A program made the position numbers and the translations under genes. A stretch of DNA of 64,000 bases from Diphasiastrum complanatum (lineage: Eukaryota > Streptophyta > Lycopodiopsida > Lycopodiales > Lycopodiaceae): positions 6,510,852 through 6,574,851 of the forward strand of contig CM055103.1 of the NCBI GenBank assembly GCA_029204225.1. The letters are read 5' to 3'. The notes beneath the pieces were generated by a model. It had not been told where the DNA came from. It ran no database searches and was given only the letters and a program-made list of their open reading frames with translations. Below are positions 24,331 through 36,486 of this stretch, piece by piece (the stretch's first letter is position 1; the number at the start of each line of letters is the position of its first letter).

Positions 24331-24790
24331 CACCAAAATTTGTTGGGTCAGAATCAGATCTGAAAAGTGAAGTTTTCATCCAAACTTCATTAGTTACACC
24401 TTTCTATCTCCTAGTTTCATGAAGATGAAAATGTAGAAAAGGAATGGTAGTGTAACTTTGTGTATAAAACAAGTTTTGAAGTTCTGATTTTCAGACCTGT
24501 AAATCTGAAAATCAGATCTGAAACTTGAAGGTTTTAGTAAGCTTTATTAAATTTTGCCTTTTCTAGACACTAGTTTCATTGGATTTGGAGATCTAGAATA
24601 GTGAGAAATGTGAAAATTTTAAGGTTTCTTTTGTAATGACAAATAGAAATGGAATGAGATTGGGATCTTTATGTAAATCTTAGTTTGGATTTAGTTAAAT
24701 GAAGTATACATAAAGATTTGGTTTTCATTTTTGCTTTGGATTAAGGCAAAGGTAGCTTATTATTGTTGTTCTCTTAAGCTTTGATTGTGT
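24331..24790. other. AT-rich stretch between gypsy fragments
   Basis: No coding sequence is visible. Several imperfect copies of TCTGAAAATCAGA and CAGATCTGAAA (24345-24530) form local inverted and direct repeats. Confidence 0.5.
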
Positions 24791-24796
24791 TTCGTA

Positions 24797-25106
24797 AGGG
24801 AAAGGTGTGTGTACCGGAGAATGACACAGTAAGGGCCCAAATCTTGCATGAGTGTCATGATAGTCCATGCGCAGGACATCCCGGTATACAAAAAACACTT
24901 GACTTACTTCAAAGGCAATTTTTGTGGCCTAAGATGAAAAGTTAAGTAGAGGCCTATGTACTTAAATGTACTAAGTGCCAATTAAATAAAATTGAGAGGC
25001 TAAAAGCTAGTGGCCCATTACATCCTTTAGATATTCCTACCGGAAAGTGGGAAAGTATATCTATGGATTTTGTGGTCGGGCTTCCACGTACATGGAAGGG
25101 CCACGA
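24797..25106 (+). pseudogene. Ty3-gypsy integrase fragment (zinc finger and core start)
   Basis: The + strand reads VCVPENDTVRAQILHECHDS, GHPGIQKTLDLLQRQFLWP, a stop, then YVLKCTKCQLNKIERL: the HHCC zinc finger of gypsy integrase (H..., H..., C-x2-C). The core follows with WESISMDFVVGLPRT and WKGHDSVV, containing the first catalytic Asp. The frame is cut at 25107, where copia H starts. The same family occurs at 48269. Confidence 0.9.
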
Positions 25107-25311
25107 TTCGGTTGTCAAGTGCAACAAGACAAGACAACAGAATAGCTCACCACAGACTGTATATTCAACTAAACTACATGTACAAAGATAAAGTTGCTTA
25201 AAAGCACTCAAAGGGCTCGTAAAAGAAAGACGGCTCGATAATTCTAGAACTAAGCACACGTCTTGCCGTGGAAATAAGAAACCACTGTATAAGTCGATCA
25301 TTGCTATTTTA
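25107..25311 (-). repeat. Copia H 3' LTR, shortened
   Basis: TCAAGTGCAACAAGACAAGA and the next ~30 bases match the 5' LTR at about 30843. The pyrimidine run CTCTCTCCCTC just right of it is the complement of a polypurine tract. The last ~50 bases of the LTR, present at 30791-30842, are missing, so the outer end was truncated or recombined. Confidence 0.65.
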
Positions 25312-25354
25312 ACTCTCTCCCTCAATGATCAACGTCTCTTTTTATTTTAGAGTT

Positions 25355-28300
25355 TACTCCATTCATGGAACATACCTCCATGATAGTATTACAAGTAAAG
25401 GCTTTTTACATAACCAGATCTAAGCCAAGTTTGGCTCTAAAAGTCTCAAACTTTCCTTTACTTAAAGCTTTCGTAAATATATCAGCAACTTGTAACAACG
25501 TAGAACAGTGTACAATACTTATATCTTCAGATTGTAGTTTCTCACGCACAAAGTGATATTTTACCTCAATATGTTTTGTTCTTGCGTGAAAAGAAGATTC
25601 TTAGCCAATTGTATTCCACGTTGACTGTCACAGAAAATAACAGTTGGATTTACCTGCTTCATGCCAATCTCACATAACAACTTACGTAGCCAAACAGCTT
25701 CCTGGGTAGCAGAACTTAATGCTTTATATTTGGCTTCTGTAGAAGAAAGAGAAATACTATCTTGCTTCTTGTTAGACCATGAAAAACAACCTCTACCAAA
25801 GATGAAGGCATAACCTGTTGTTAACTTTCTATCATCTATACTTCCTGCCCAATCAGCGTCAACATAACCTTGCAACTTAGGTAAAACACTTTGTCTTTTG
25901 TAGATTAGGCCAAGGTTAGCTGTACCTTTCACATACCTCAAAGTCCTTTTTGCAGCTTTCCAATGGTCCATAGTGGGTGATGACATGAATTGGCTAATCA
26001 AACTTACATAGCAGATATCAGGATGTGTAGTCATAAGATATATCAAACTCCCAACTAGTTGACGAAATAGAGTAGCGTCAACATGTGCGCTATCATCAAT
26101 ACGAGATAATTTCTTACCAGCTTCGCAAGGGGTGATGGAAGGTTTGCACTCTATCATGTGAAATCTCTCCAATATCTCGCCCACATACTTGTTTTGACAT
26201 AACCTGATATCACTGCCAATTTGCCATACTTCGACACCCAAGCAGTAGTGCATAAGATCTAAATCTGTCATCTCAAACTTCTTGTACAAGTTGGCTTTGA
26301 TAGAACGAGCGAAGTTCTCATCATTGCCCGTGATAATGATATCATCAACATAAAGTACAATCAAGGCAATGCTATCATTGTTCATAAGAACATAAAGATT
26401 TGGATCTGAATTTGTTCTTACAAATCCATGAGAAAGAAAGTAATTGTCAATGCGTCCATACCATGCGCATGGCACTTGCTTAAGGCCATAAAGTGCTTTG
26501 TGTAGTTTACATACCTTTTATTCTTGCTCTTTTGCCATGAAGCCTTGCGGTTGGACCATGTAAACTTCTCCCTCTAAGTCACCATTCAAAAATGCGGACT
26601 TCACATCCATTTGATGGATCTTCCACCCAAAATGAGATGCTAGGGCAATGATAAGGCGTAGCGTAGTCCACTTGGCCACTTGAGCAAATGTCTCTTCATA
26701 GTCAATTCCTTTGCTTTGCTCATAACCCTTCACTACTAGGCGTGCCTTATGCTTTGCTATCGTGCCATCCGCATGAAACTTTGTTCTAAACACCCATTTG
26801 TTGTCAATGGGTTTCTTTCCAAGTGGTAGATCAACCAACTCCCATGTATCATGCCTGTGGATGGATTCTATCTCCTCTTTCGTTGCCCTTTGCCACTCTT
26901 TGTGATCTTTTGCCTCATCAAAGGTTGATGGCTCTCGACACTTCAAAATGTCACTCGTTAGGGCATAGTTCACATGATAACGATCGGAAGACTTCTTTTC
27001 CCATGTTGATCTTCTCACTTCTCCTTGTGTGCTAGATCCTGGTTGATTTAGCTTTGCGTCCTTCATGATCTTTTCATACCATTTTGGTATCTTAGATTCA
27101 GGTGATACACTACGTGGAGAGTATGTATCCCAAGGAGTGTCCAAGTAATGTCTCTTACTTCCAACCAGTTTCTCCTTTATTGCTCCTATTGGCAAGTACC
27201 TCCCCCTAGGTTCTTGAATAGGTGGTGTCCTTTCATACTCGCCCTCATGACTCTCATCTCCACGTGCATCATCTTGTGGAATGTCTTCTTCATCTTCTTC
27301 TTCCAAAATTGTGGGAAGTCTTTTGATGTTTTCACCACTTGCATGGTCTTCATCTTCATACCTATGTGTCTCATCAACGATCACATCTTTGCTAATGTGA
27401 ATTTTGTTCCTTACAGGATTAAAACACCTGTATGCCTTCGTCCTCTCGTCATAACTGATGAAGATACACTTGATTGCTTTGGCATCAAGTTTATTTCGCT
27501 CTTCTTTTGGCACGTGCACATAGGCCTTGCATCCAATGATACGAAACTTGTCAATTTTTGGCTTTATTCCTGTAAATGTTTCTTCAGGAGTCACATTTGG
27601 AACCGCAACTGTAGGGCTCCTGTTTTGCAAGAACGTTGCTGCACTGCACGCTTCCGACCAAAGTGAATCAGTCGAGCCCATTTGCTTCATCATGGAGCGT
27701 GCACTCTCCATAATAGTCATGTTTTTCCTTTCAACTACACCATTACTATGTGGCGTGTGTGACTGTGTGAATTGTCTTTTGATGTCGTGTTCCTTGCAAA
27801 AGTCCTCAAAATAATCAGATTTGTATTTGCCCCCTCTATCAGATCTTAGCACTTTGATGGGTGCATCCAGTTGGTTTTCTACCAAAGTATTGAACTCCTT
27901 GAAGCGAGCAAAAGCATCAGATTTCTTCTTCAAGAAATAAATCCATGTCCTCCTAGAGTAATCATCTATGAAAGTCATAAAATAATATGCTTTTCCCAAT
28001 GACATGGTCTTCAGTGGGCCGCACAGGTCACTGTGAATAAGCTCTAGCGGTTTCTTAGCTCTTGCAGCTCCACCTTTCTTGAATGTCTCTCTATGATGCT
28101 TTCACATGACGCATCCTTCACATATTGCTTGATGATCATCCTGCAATGCTGGTAACCCAGTTACCATCTTCAGTTTTGCCATCAATCTCAAGCTCCCATA
28201 GTTCAAATGACCAAGTCTTCTGTGCCACAATTCAGATTGAGATGCTGTTGAGATAGCAAAACCATATTCTCCTGGTTTTGCAACATCCAATTTATAAAGG

Positions 28301-29547
28301 CCACAATTACTATCTCTATAACCTTTCGCCACCAGTTTATGATTGTGGTTCATATCCCTCATAAGGCATCCATCCTTGACAAATTCAACCTTAAGATGTT
28401 GATTTGCCACTGCACCAACAGAAAGCAAACTCTTTTTTAGTCCAAGAACAAAAAGCACATTAGGGATGTTCTTGATTTTACCATTAGGAGACTGCACAGG
28501 TACATTGCCCACACCCTGTATTTGGCATTCCTCCCCATTGGCTTGAGTGTCCTTATCCCCATCATGGATTGGTGAGAATTTCTCAAACCAATCACGTTTC
28601 CCGGTCATATGCCTTGTGGTGCCTGAATCTATGAACCATGTAGCACCATCATCAACCTGCGATGCCAATGCCGATGAGAAGACACTTGTCTCATCATCTT
28701 CTCCATCATCTTTGGCAATGTTGCCTTGTTGAGTCACTTTTCTTGTCTTTATGTCCGCTTTCTTCTTGTAACACTCGCGTGCCCAATGACCCGGTTTGTG
28801 GCAATAGTAACATTTGCCTTTCTTCTTCTTTTTCCCTTTTGATGATGACTCTCCCTCGTCATCATCATCTTTGGATTTCTTGGGAATCCTTTTTCATCCT
28901 TTCTGCTTGCCTTTAGCAAGCAAGGCTTGATCCTCCTGTGGGGTTTGCCTTGACTTCACCACTTCGCGACGCTGCTCTTTCTGCAACATGATTCCGTGGA
29001 AGTCTTCAAAAGTAGGCAATCTCTCCCTCGAAACAATGTCGCTCACAAACATCTGTAGCCCTTCCGAGACACCGCTCATTGTGGTATGTACCAATTCAAC
29101 ATCCCTGATTGGTTCTCCGATCGCCACAAGTTGATCTCTCAGCTCCTTTATCCAGGTGAAGAAAGATCCCACTGATTCACTTTCTTCCATCCTTACCGCG
29201 TTCAATCTCAACTTCAAGAACATGGCCCGAGCTGGATTGCAAGTTTGAAATTGCATTCTAAGAGCTTCCCAAGCTCCCCTAGCCGTCGTGGCATCACTTA
29301 TATGAGTGATTACATGGTCTTTCACTGAAAGATTGATTAAGGACAATGCTCTCTGTGCCTTTTTATCAAAGGCCCTCATGTCACCTCGAGTGGTATTTGG
29401 CCAGACTTCAATACATGCCACAATCTCCCATAACTCTTTCTCCATCAAAATGCTCTTCATTTTGAATTTCCAGATGTTGTAGTTAGAAGCCCCATCAAGT
29501 TTGCTTGCATCGCCCAAAATTGCCTCATTGATGTTTGCCATCTCCAA
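25355..29547 (-). pseudogene. Copia H gag-pol, nearly full length
   Basis: One frame runs from 29547 to 25561 (about 1,330 codons), broken by three stops at 28894, 28102 and 26518; a frameshift near 25600 then garbles the RNase H end. Domains in order: gag (YNIWKFKMKSILMEKELWEI), zinc knuckle CYYCHKPGHWAREC near 28800, protease WFIDSGTTRHMT (28620-28650; Thr where Ala is usual), GAG-pre LWHRRLGHLNYGSL, integrase (HSDLCGP, LRSDRGGKY, NGVVERKN), RT (KWVFRTKFHADG, QMDVKSAFLNGDL, GLKQVPCAWY, LYVDD near 26350), and RNase H (YVDADWAG, SLSSTEAKY, FCDSQ). Family order and length match intact Ty1-copia. The stops and frameshift make it inactive. Confidence 0.93.
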
Positions 29548-30778
29548 ACTGCTTGAAACTCCACCTGTAGGCTATAAAGTGTATGCCGAAGCGAACCGTG
29601 ATGTCAGAAATTACAAATAATGACCTGCAATTTTTGGCTTACCAGGCCACCCGCCGCTCTTTCGCCAAATTGAAAGCCAAACTGGCGTCGCTTTTCGAAA
29701 TGCTTCTCGTCACCAACCCCCAGCTACCTGCCCAGTGGAATGGTGAAATCACTTCTGACGTGCTCCGAACACTTTCTCCATGGCAATCACTCTGTTTTGG
29801 TGTACCGTACTTGCAGGTACCGTCAGGGTGCCCCTTCGTTTGGAGGCTATAGCCTTTCGTTTGGTGAAAATAAGGGCAATTTGGGTTTTTGAACTGTTTC
29901 TTCAATGTGAAGAAACTTCTCCTTTCACAAAACTTGGGACCCAACAATTTTTTCAGTTTGAAAAATTTTAATAAAAAGAAGGCCTATTTTTCCTTTCAAT
30001 TCTTCAGGAGCCTTTCAAAGCCCATCTACCGGTGATCCTCCATCCTGTGGTCCACGTTCCTTCTTAAGAACTCCATCTTGACCATTGTCTTCGATCGAAC
30101 GATCCACAAGGAGGTCGTGCATTTAGAGCTTCACTTCAAAGCACTAAGCACCTATTTACATAAGATGCCAGAATGGGTGAGGGCACGCGAGGTCTGTCTG
30201 CGGCCTCTCTCGGCCATCTCCTCTCTCCACGGCTATGGTGATTATGAAGGGTTTTTGAAAAAAAAACCTACGGCTAACCCTTCAAGCTCTCCTCCAACTC
30301 TCCACCGTAGTCAACGGCCTTCTAAAATTATCTTCCCAACACTAGGGCGCCCTTCATCATGCACTTACAGTGCCAGAAATGATCTCCTACAACCAAAGAT
30401 CCACAGTTTTATGGCTGTAAACCCTAGTCATGAGGAAGAAGAAAGACTTCTTGAGCTATGCTCAGATTTTCTCTGAGCCACTTTTTGTAGCCTTCTATTG
30501 CACTCAAGTCGCCCTACAGTCAGCCATCATCTGCTTCAAACAGATCTTCAATTGGCTTCAAATTGAATCCACAATAAGCAGCCTTTCTACGAAGTTCTAT
30601 GCTTCCGTTTAGCTTCCGTTTAGCTTCTCGTTTCAGCCGACATTCCCTGCCTCTGAATCTTCTTACAGTTTTGAGCTATCCCGCGAATCTCCATAGACTC
30701 GGTTATGTGCTTCCCAGACAACAAACCGACGTGAATTCGCAGCTCTCTATTCTTGTCCGGTGATTCAAGCCACCAAGG
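29548..30778 (-). other. Copia H leader (5' untranslated region)
   Basis: About 1.2 kb separate the gag start from the primer site. The gag-proximal 280 bases match the leader of copia F. Open frames here (up to 132 codons) have no recognisable domain. The length is long for a copia leader. Confidence 0.6.
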
Positions 30779-30790
30779 GCTCTGATACCA
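30779..30790 (-). promoter_or_regulatory. Primer binding site of copia H
   Basis: The reverse strand reads TGGTATCAGAGC, a perfect match to the plant copia primer site, one or two bases inside the LTR edge. Confidence 0.9.
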
Positions 30791-30890
30791 AGTTAAGAAA
30801 CACAATTAAAACATCTGACCGGATCAATCACCTCAGCACAACGTCAAGTGCAACAAGACAAGACAACAAAATAGCTCACCACAAACTGTA
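30791..30890 (-). repeat. Copia H 5' LTR, truncated to ~100 bp
   Basis: From TCAAGTGCAAC to AACTGTA it matches the left LTR. Then the two diverge: the rest of U3 is missing here. The gypsy integrase interrupted at 25106 does not resume to the right, so the locus was rearranged after insertion. Confidence 0.65.
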
Positions 30891-32640
30891 CAGGCAGGTA
30901 ACTATACCTTAGTTAGAGGTATGGAGTCATGAGACCCTTGGATAAGGGTTACCCTTCGAATTAAGGATAGGTGTCTTAAATAAAGGTACTAGTGTCCTTG
31001 ATTAAGGGCAGGTAGGTGTCTATGCCTTGGATGGAGGTGTGGAACCTAGAAAGGTCTTATAAACTCATTGGATGACTATATTTCTAAACCTTGGGCCTCA
31101 ACCTTGAACCATATTACTTTATTGGTCTTGGACCAAAGTATACAAGCACAACTTGGGCAATGGGTCCTAGTAGGAGGGTGCCCTCCTAAAGGGTCCATTG
31201 AGTTTCAAGTTCCACAAGAATAGTAATCAAAGAGTCATAGATTATGGAAGATGTCTAATGACCTTCCATAAGCCTATGAAGGCTCTTGAACTCCTCTAGG
31301 CCTCTCTCTTTCTCATTGGATGTGCATGGAACTCCATAATGTATTGGAGAGAACAAAATGTCATTTATATAAGAGGAGTAGGGCGTATGCTAAGGGTTTA
31401 GATCTTGCCTATGGTATGGGACATAAGTAGGGTCTGGAACTTGAGTAAACTATGGTTTGTTGTGATATGCTTGTGATCTGATTATGGTTAGCAAGGGGGT
31501 GCTAGATAGGTCTTGCTTGGAGCTAGCTATGGATGGGTGGTGAATACTTGAGGCCAGCTTGTTATCTTCCTTTGTGTTTAAGAGTAGGGACGTGGAGGAC
31601 AGATCCTTGGAGACTTGCAGATCCTTACTTCCAGGTGGAGGCATCCTAGCTGATAAAGCTTTTGGCAGGGCAGCGAGGGTATGCTAGAAGCATAATCACA
31701 CACAAGTCCGTGGAAAGACATAAGCAGACAAAGCAACTCACAATTCTGTGGTAGGGTAGAGATGTCTCTTGTAGACCTCATTGCTCACCGTATGTAGTCA
31801 ATGGTATCTCTGTCATGAATTCCCTGGTGCATTACCAAAAGGTTACTGTCAACAAAGGAATTGCCTTCCAAAACTCATCCTTCTCTATTTGCCATAACAC
31901 CATAACAAGTTAACTAAACTTACATAACAAGTTAATTAAACCTTATAACCCACATTTACGTCAATAATACATACAAACAAAATACCCCTTCATCTTTCCA
32001 CACAGTGTACACACAAAACATTCAAGGATCGCATGCTAGCACATAATACTAATCACTCAACCCTCCAATCATACAACACCATTGTATTACGATGTAGCTC
32101 ATACTCAAGTAAGCGTGATCAAACACTTTTAAATCAAACAATCATCCCATTTACTTCCACAAAACAATCACCCCACGACCTTGACACTTAACAATCACCA
32201 ACATCCCACATTCTTATTATGCAACAATGGTTCAATCCCATAACAAGAAGTAAGCATCCTCTAGATCTCTTCAAGCATTCAAGCACTCTATGTCTTATCA
32301 ATGAGAAAAAGAGGGTAACCAACTATGAGCCATCCTCAATAATGAAACCAGCACCACCTCAATTCAAATAGTAATTGCAACTTCCTCACCCTGAAATCAC
32401 TCTACTTTTATCACCAATGCACCACCAACACATAATCCAAAATCAACCTTCCAACAACATCAAGCAATGAGCTCTTCCAACTTTTTACCATGAGCATACA
32501 AACACTAACATCCAACAATAAACAAGCACCACCAACAAACAATCCCAAAATCAAGCAACCAACCTAAAAATGACTCTCTCACATGGGAACACTACTCAAG
32601 ACAACAAAAATCCAAATAATACTCAACTCCCAAAATAAAA
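30891..32640. other. Non-coding, probably LTR-derived DNA
   Basis: 30891-31030 contains repeated motifs around GATAAGGGTTACCCTT, TTAAGGATAGGTGTCTTAAA and GATTAAGGGCAGGTAGGTGTC. 31900-32640 is strongly strand-biased: very poor in G on the + strand, rich in CAACA and ACAAT. No reading frame resembles a protein. Confidence 0.5.
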
Positions 32641-32790
32641 AGAGTGGGCTCCCTCTTATAGCCAACCCCAATGGTCTCCCTTCAAAATGAGGTCTTGCCA
32701 AACTTCATTACCTTCTTGCCAATTGTCCACACCTTATTGGAAAGTACACCAAGTGGCCTATGGGTTTTGACAATTTGCGAGTTTTGCGAG
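32640..32790 (-). repeat. Inverted copy of the 18.84-18.97 kb repeat
   Basis: The reverse complement reads GGCCACTTGGTGTACTTTCC, later AAGACCTCATTTTGAAGGGA and GGCTATAAGAGGGAGCCCACTC, paralleling 18836-18970 including the TATA-like box. The G-poor DNA to its left corresponds to the region downstream of the TATA box. Confidence 0.65.
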
Positions 32791-33543
32791 TTTCATTCTA
32801 CCCATGGCCGTTCACCGATTATGTAGCACATGGCGTGTCTATAATATTAATTGCATTCTATCTCTAACTACAAGAAGATATTGACAAAATACAAAAATTG
32901 CAATGGATTTTAACGTGAACAAACACGTTGCTTGTGAGGACCTCAATGTGAGACAACTTTGGAAGTGACATTGGTTGTCTCCACTCTATATTACTAATAA
33001 TCTTCTCCATGTGGTCATGACAATCTCTAGCACATCTTTCTTTTATGAAATTGTGTTCAATTTTCTTTTTTTCTTTTTGGTCATGTATTAAAATTAGATT
33101 TTCATTTTCTACTACCACAAAAGGCTTGGATGTCGTAGCATGGGCCAGTGCACCATGTGAATCGTTCACAACCATTCAACTTTATCATGTAAAACAAGTT
33201 GTACAGTCTATGTGATAATGCAAGTACCAAACTGTGTAATCTATATGGCAATTCAGGTATCAAACCATCTTCGTTTTATAAAAAATATCCACTTTTAAGA
33301 TATTAAATCGTAATTTTGTTAAATACATTACATTTTTAGTTGAAAAGTTTAAATTATAAGATAAAATAGGTATTTTGACACATTGAGATCCAAATTTTGA
33401 GTTAAAACATTATTTCAGCATATTTTTTGCAGTTTTTAAACATAGCACGTCATGCTAAGTGAAATAGCTAGGGGAAAAAATTAAAAACCTCTAAAGATAG
33501 CACACCGATGTGCAAAGTGTTAAAAAAGAAATTGACTGAACAA

Positions 33544-33705
33544 CTTGGCACGCTGGTGTGCTAGGTGATTTAGCCAAAAATAAATAAATAAAACAAAATA
33601 ATTTCTGGCAACCCACCACCATTCACATGCCCCGATGTGCTATGGTGGTGGGCTGCCAGAACAAAAAAATTCTGGCTGAATCACCTAGCACGTCGGCGTG
33701 CCAAG
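33544..33705. repeat. Foldback element with two nested inverted repeats
   Basis: Outer arms 33544-33576 and 33673-33705 (33 bases) pair with four mismatches. Inner arms 33603-33621 and 33643-33661 (19 bases) pair with one. The 21-base loop 33622-33642 can itself form CACAT/ATGTG. Related motifs (AGATAGCACACCGATGTGC at 33495, GGTAGCACACCATGTGCTATC at 33861) flank it. It is probably a foldback or MITE-like element; no target duplication was identified. Confidence 0.75.
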
Positions 33706-33905
33706 TGATTGAGTCAAAGAAAAAATTCTTTTTTTAGCACGAGGCTAAAAATGTTTTTTAACTTCAAATTTTTTTATTTTGGGATCTCATTATGGGATTT
33801 TTAGCTATGTGCCAAACCATATTCTTATTAATAAACATTCAAGTAGTGGCATAAAAAAGGTAGCACACCATGTGCTATCTTTTTCTTGACTCATGACAAG
33901 AAAGA

Positions 33906-36120
33906 AACTCGCAAAATGCCAAGCCCGTGGCCTCCACGAGAGAGTGGGAGAGTGGTACATTCAAAGCCCTCTTCTTGGGTACACTCAAAAACTAGCATAG
34001 ATGGTCATTTTTGTCAAAAGCTTAGTAGGTGTAACGTTTAAGTTTTCTAGCCTCCAAGGTCTTTTGATATTTATTATCCAAATTTGGGTGAGGCCCTTTG
34101 TGAACCCCTATTTTTTGTAGGTGGCCTTCATTTTTTTTGGCACTCCATTTGGTTTCCCCTTGATTTTTGCTAATAGCGTGTACGGATTGGCCCGTTCATT
34201 GGGTTTTTGCCCTATTGGGTTACCGACTTGGTTTGCTCATTCTGCCCATTTCTCGGAACTTGCCCAATTTTTTCGTTAGGGTTTCTATGATTTTTCAATA
34301 TTGCACCACACTTCACAATCTTGTTTTTGCATAAATTTCTTTTCCTTCGACGGCTCTTTACCGGAAACTAACTTTTGCGGCATTCATGACATGACAAACC
34401 GGTAATTTCCCTGAATAATACACCGAGTAATCATATATTAGTAAAAAGTAAACTCAGTACATGGTGAAATTCTAGCATGGTCATGTCGGCTATTTTTTTA
34501 TAACGGACCAATTTTAAAAGCCGTAAAATATTTTTATCGGCTATTTCTAAGGCCGCAAAATTTTATCAATAATTTCAATCTTCTATCTTTTGATTTGTGT
34601 TCATACTAAGGGTAAAATAAGTTGATGTACAAAGATTAAAAGAAAAAAATTGGGCTAATAGTATGCATCGTGTGGATTGGGAGATATGTAAAATGGTAGT
34701 GAAAGATGGACGTTTGTGATTATAAGAAAATATTAAATGTGAACCATGCAGAAGAGTCTAGCAAAGTCTTTGTTCTAATCAGCTTTGGAATTTAGATTCA
34801 AGAAGAAAGTTTGTCTTGATTGGTAATGTTGATGACGTTTATTATGGAAGGTGTCAGTATTTGCTTGATTTATAGGGAAGAAAGATTGATGAATATATGT
34901 TGGTGATTGAATTCAAGAAAACTTCTTGTTGGCATTTCTTATAATTATTTATGCTGAATATAGCTTGAAGTTCTAAATACAAGCAACAATGAGCAATCAT
35001 TTTTTCAGCTAAGCTTTTGACATGTTCTTGATTTAAATTTTGCTTCATATGGTGATTTTGTTGTGTAGTCCAAATTTATGTCATTGATTTGTATAGGATA
35101 CTGATGTTAAGAGGATCTAGATTGCTTATAGTTTTATGGTGAATTGTGAGGAGATAGGAATGGAAGTATTATTTGGAAAAATAAAAATTTGTATATTTTA
35201 GATATGTGCAAGATCCTTTTAGAAAGGAAAGATATTCAGTAAAGACATTTGTACTCTCGGTCTCTTAACATGATAGTTCTTTGAAAGATCCAAAATTTTC
35301 ACATTTCAAACACAAAATCAAAATTTGCAATATTTGATGTATAGTGTATACTTGTACAAATAGAGAGTCTAGTACAATTTATTTGTGGTTACAAAGAAAT
35401 TAGATTCCACTCAATACATAGAACACATGCATATACATTCTCTTTATACAAGTAGGTTGACGCAAAACATGAAGCTTAACGTTCCAAGATGTCAACAACG
35501 CAACATGTGGGGTTCGAGATTGTGCAACAATAGGTGCAATACACTCTAATATCTCAACATACTGGTCTCAATTAAATGCTAAATGAAGACCTCCCAAAAG
35601 GTTGTCTCCTTCATACATAGACTAATATTATTAAAGAATAACTCTATCTCTAATCCTAAGTACAGTCAAAAGTGTAGATTAGAAAAGCAATCAAGCAATG
35701 CTCCTTGATTTGTATATTGAATAAGCAATCAACGTTCCTTTTTGTACAATACACTCTTTGTAAATTAGAAAAAGCAAAATGTCTCTCATTTATTACAATA
35801 ACATCACATGCCACATGATAGATGCACATGAGAGAGAGAAATAAGACTCAAGTATTAAAACAATGAGTATACTACAAAATCAAATCTACTCATGTATGTG
35901 GAGGAAGTGGTAGCAACAAAGCATACATTTGCCATGTATGCAGCTATATGCTTTACACATTTCGAGAGCAACCTTGGGAAAGCAAGAAAGCTATGTCTTA
36001 TTGTTTCTTGTATTAGAAAACTATGGTTATGCAAAGAATTAGACTTTCAAACAAACCAATCTTAGAAGCAGTGCTTGAAGTGGAAATCTGTGAAAGGGAA
36101 ACTGGTGACTTTGTTGGCCC
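33906..36120. other. Intergenic AT-rich DNA upstream of the SOSEKI gene
   Basis: I see no gene here. 34490-34570 has three copies of a CGGCTATTT/AAGCCG-type motif. The few short open frames are AT-rich and unconvincing. Confidence 0.5.
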
Positions 36121-36486
36121 TGGCTAATGTGGTTGCTGAGCCATGGGCTCTACTCTAGGGACTGCGCTCAACAAAGGCTATAGAGGTAAGAGACTGTTCC
36201 TTAACCAATTGCGACTCCCAACGTTCTCCCGTGCTCGTGCTCGTGCTGGTGCTCTTGCTCTTGCTGTTGCTGTTGCTCATCAGGCGCTATTGGGGTTCGG
36301 ATTGCCGAGCTCGTACCAGTTGTCAGCCCTGCCATCAGGGGGGATCGGGCTGGCTTGGCCTCTAGGCTCTTCCTTCCTCTTTTTTCTCGCTCGCCAATCC
36401 GCATTGCAGCTTACAGATCACGCATTCAGCATGTTTTGAGAAATCTGTAGCTTTGGGCTAGAGCTTGATCCCAGCCGCGGGTGTAC
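36121..36486 (+). promoter_or_regulatory. SOSEKI upstream region with CTY-triplet repeat
   Basis: This stretch is GC-richer than its surroundings. 36225-36275 is an imperfect CTC/CTT/CTG triplet run (GTGCTCGTGCTGGTGCTC...), typical of plant 5' untranslated leaders. A donor-like GAG/GTAAGAG at 36185 and acceptor-like TGATCCCAG at about 36474 allow a 5' UTR intron, so transcription may start near or before 36120. The 98-codon open frame across the triplet run is probably incidental. Confidence 0.4.

Noticed and set aside
27148-27666. 172-codon + strand frame with hydrophobic stretches
   Set aside because: It is the antisense shadow of copia H integrase.
29583-30476. Open frames of up to 132 codons before copia H gag
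   Set aside because: They lie in the element's leader, part of which is shared with copia F without a conserved frame.
32864-33175. 103-codon minus-strand frame rich in Lys/Glu/His
   Set aside because: No family resemblance and AT-rich surroundings without promoter or splice context; I could not support it as a gene.
35510-35540. GGGGTTCGAGATTG as a tRNA T-arm
   Set aside because: No matching acceptor stem, anticodon arm or D-arm nearby.
36143-36439. 98-codon Ala/Leu-rich frame upstream of SOSEKI
   Set aside because: It spans a CTY triplet repeat, has no domain, and fits a 5' untranslated leader better.
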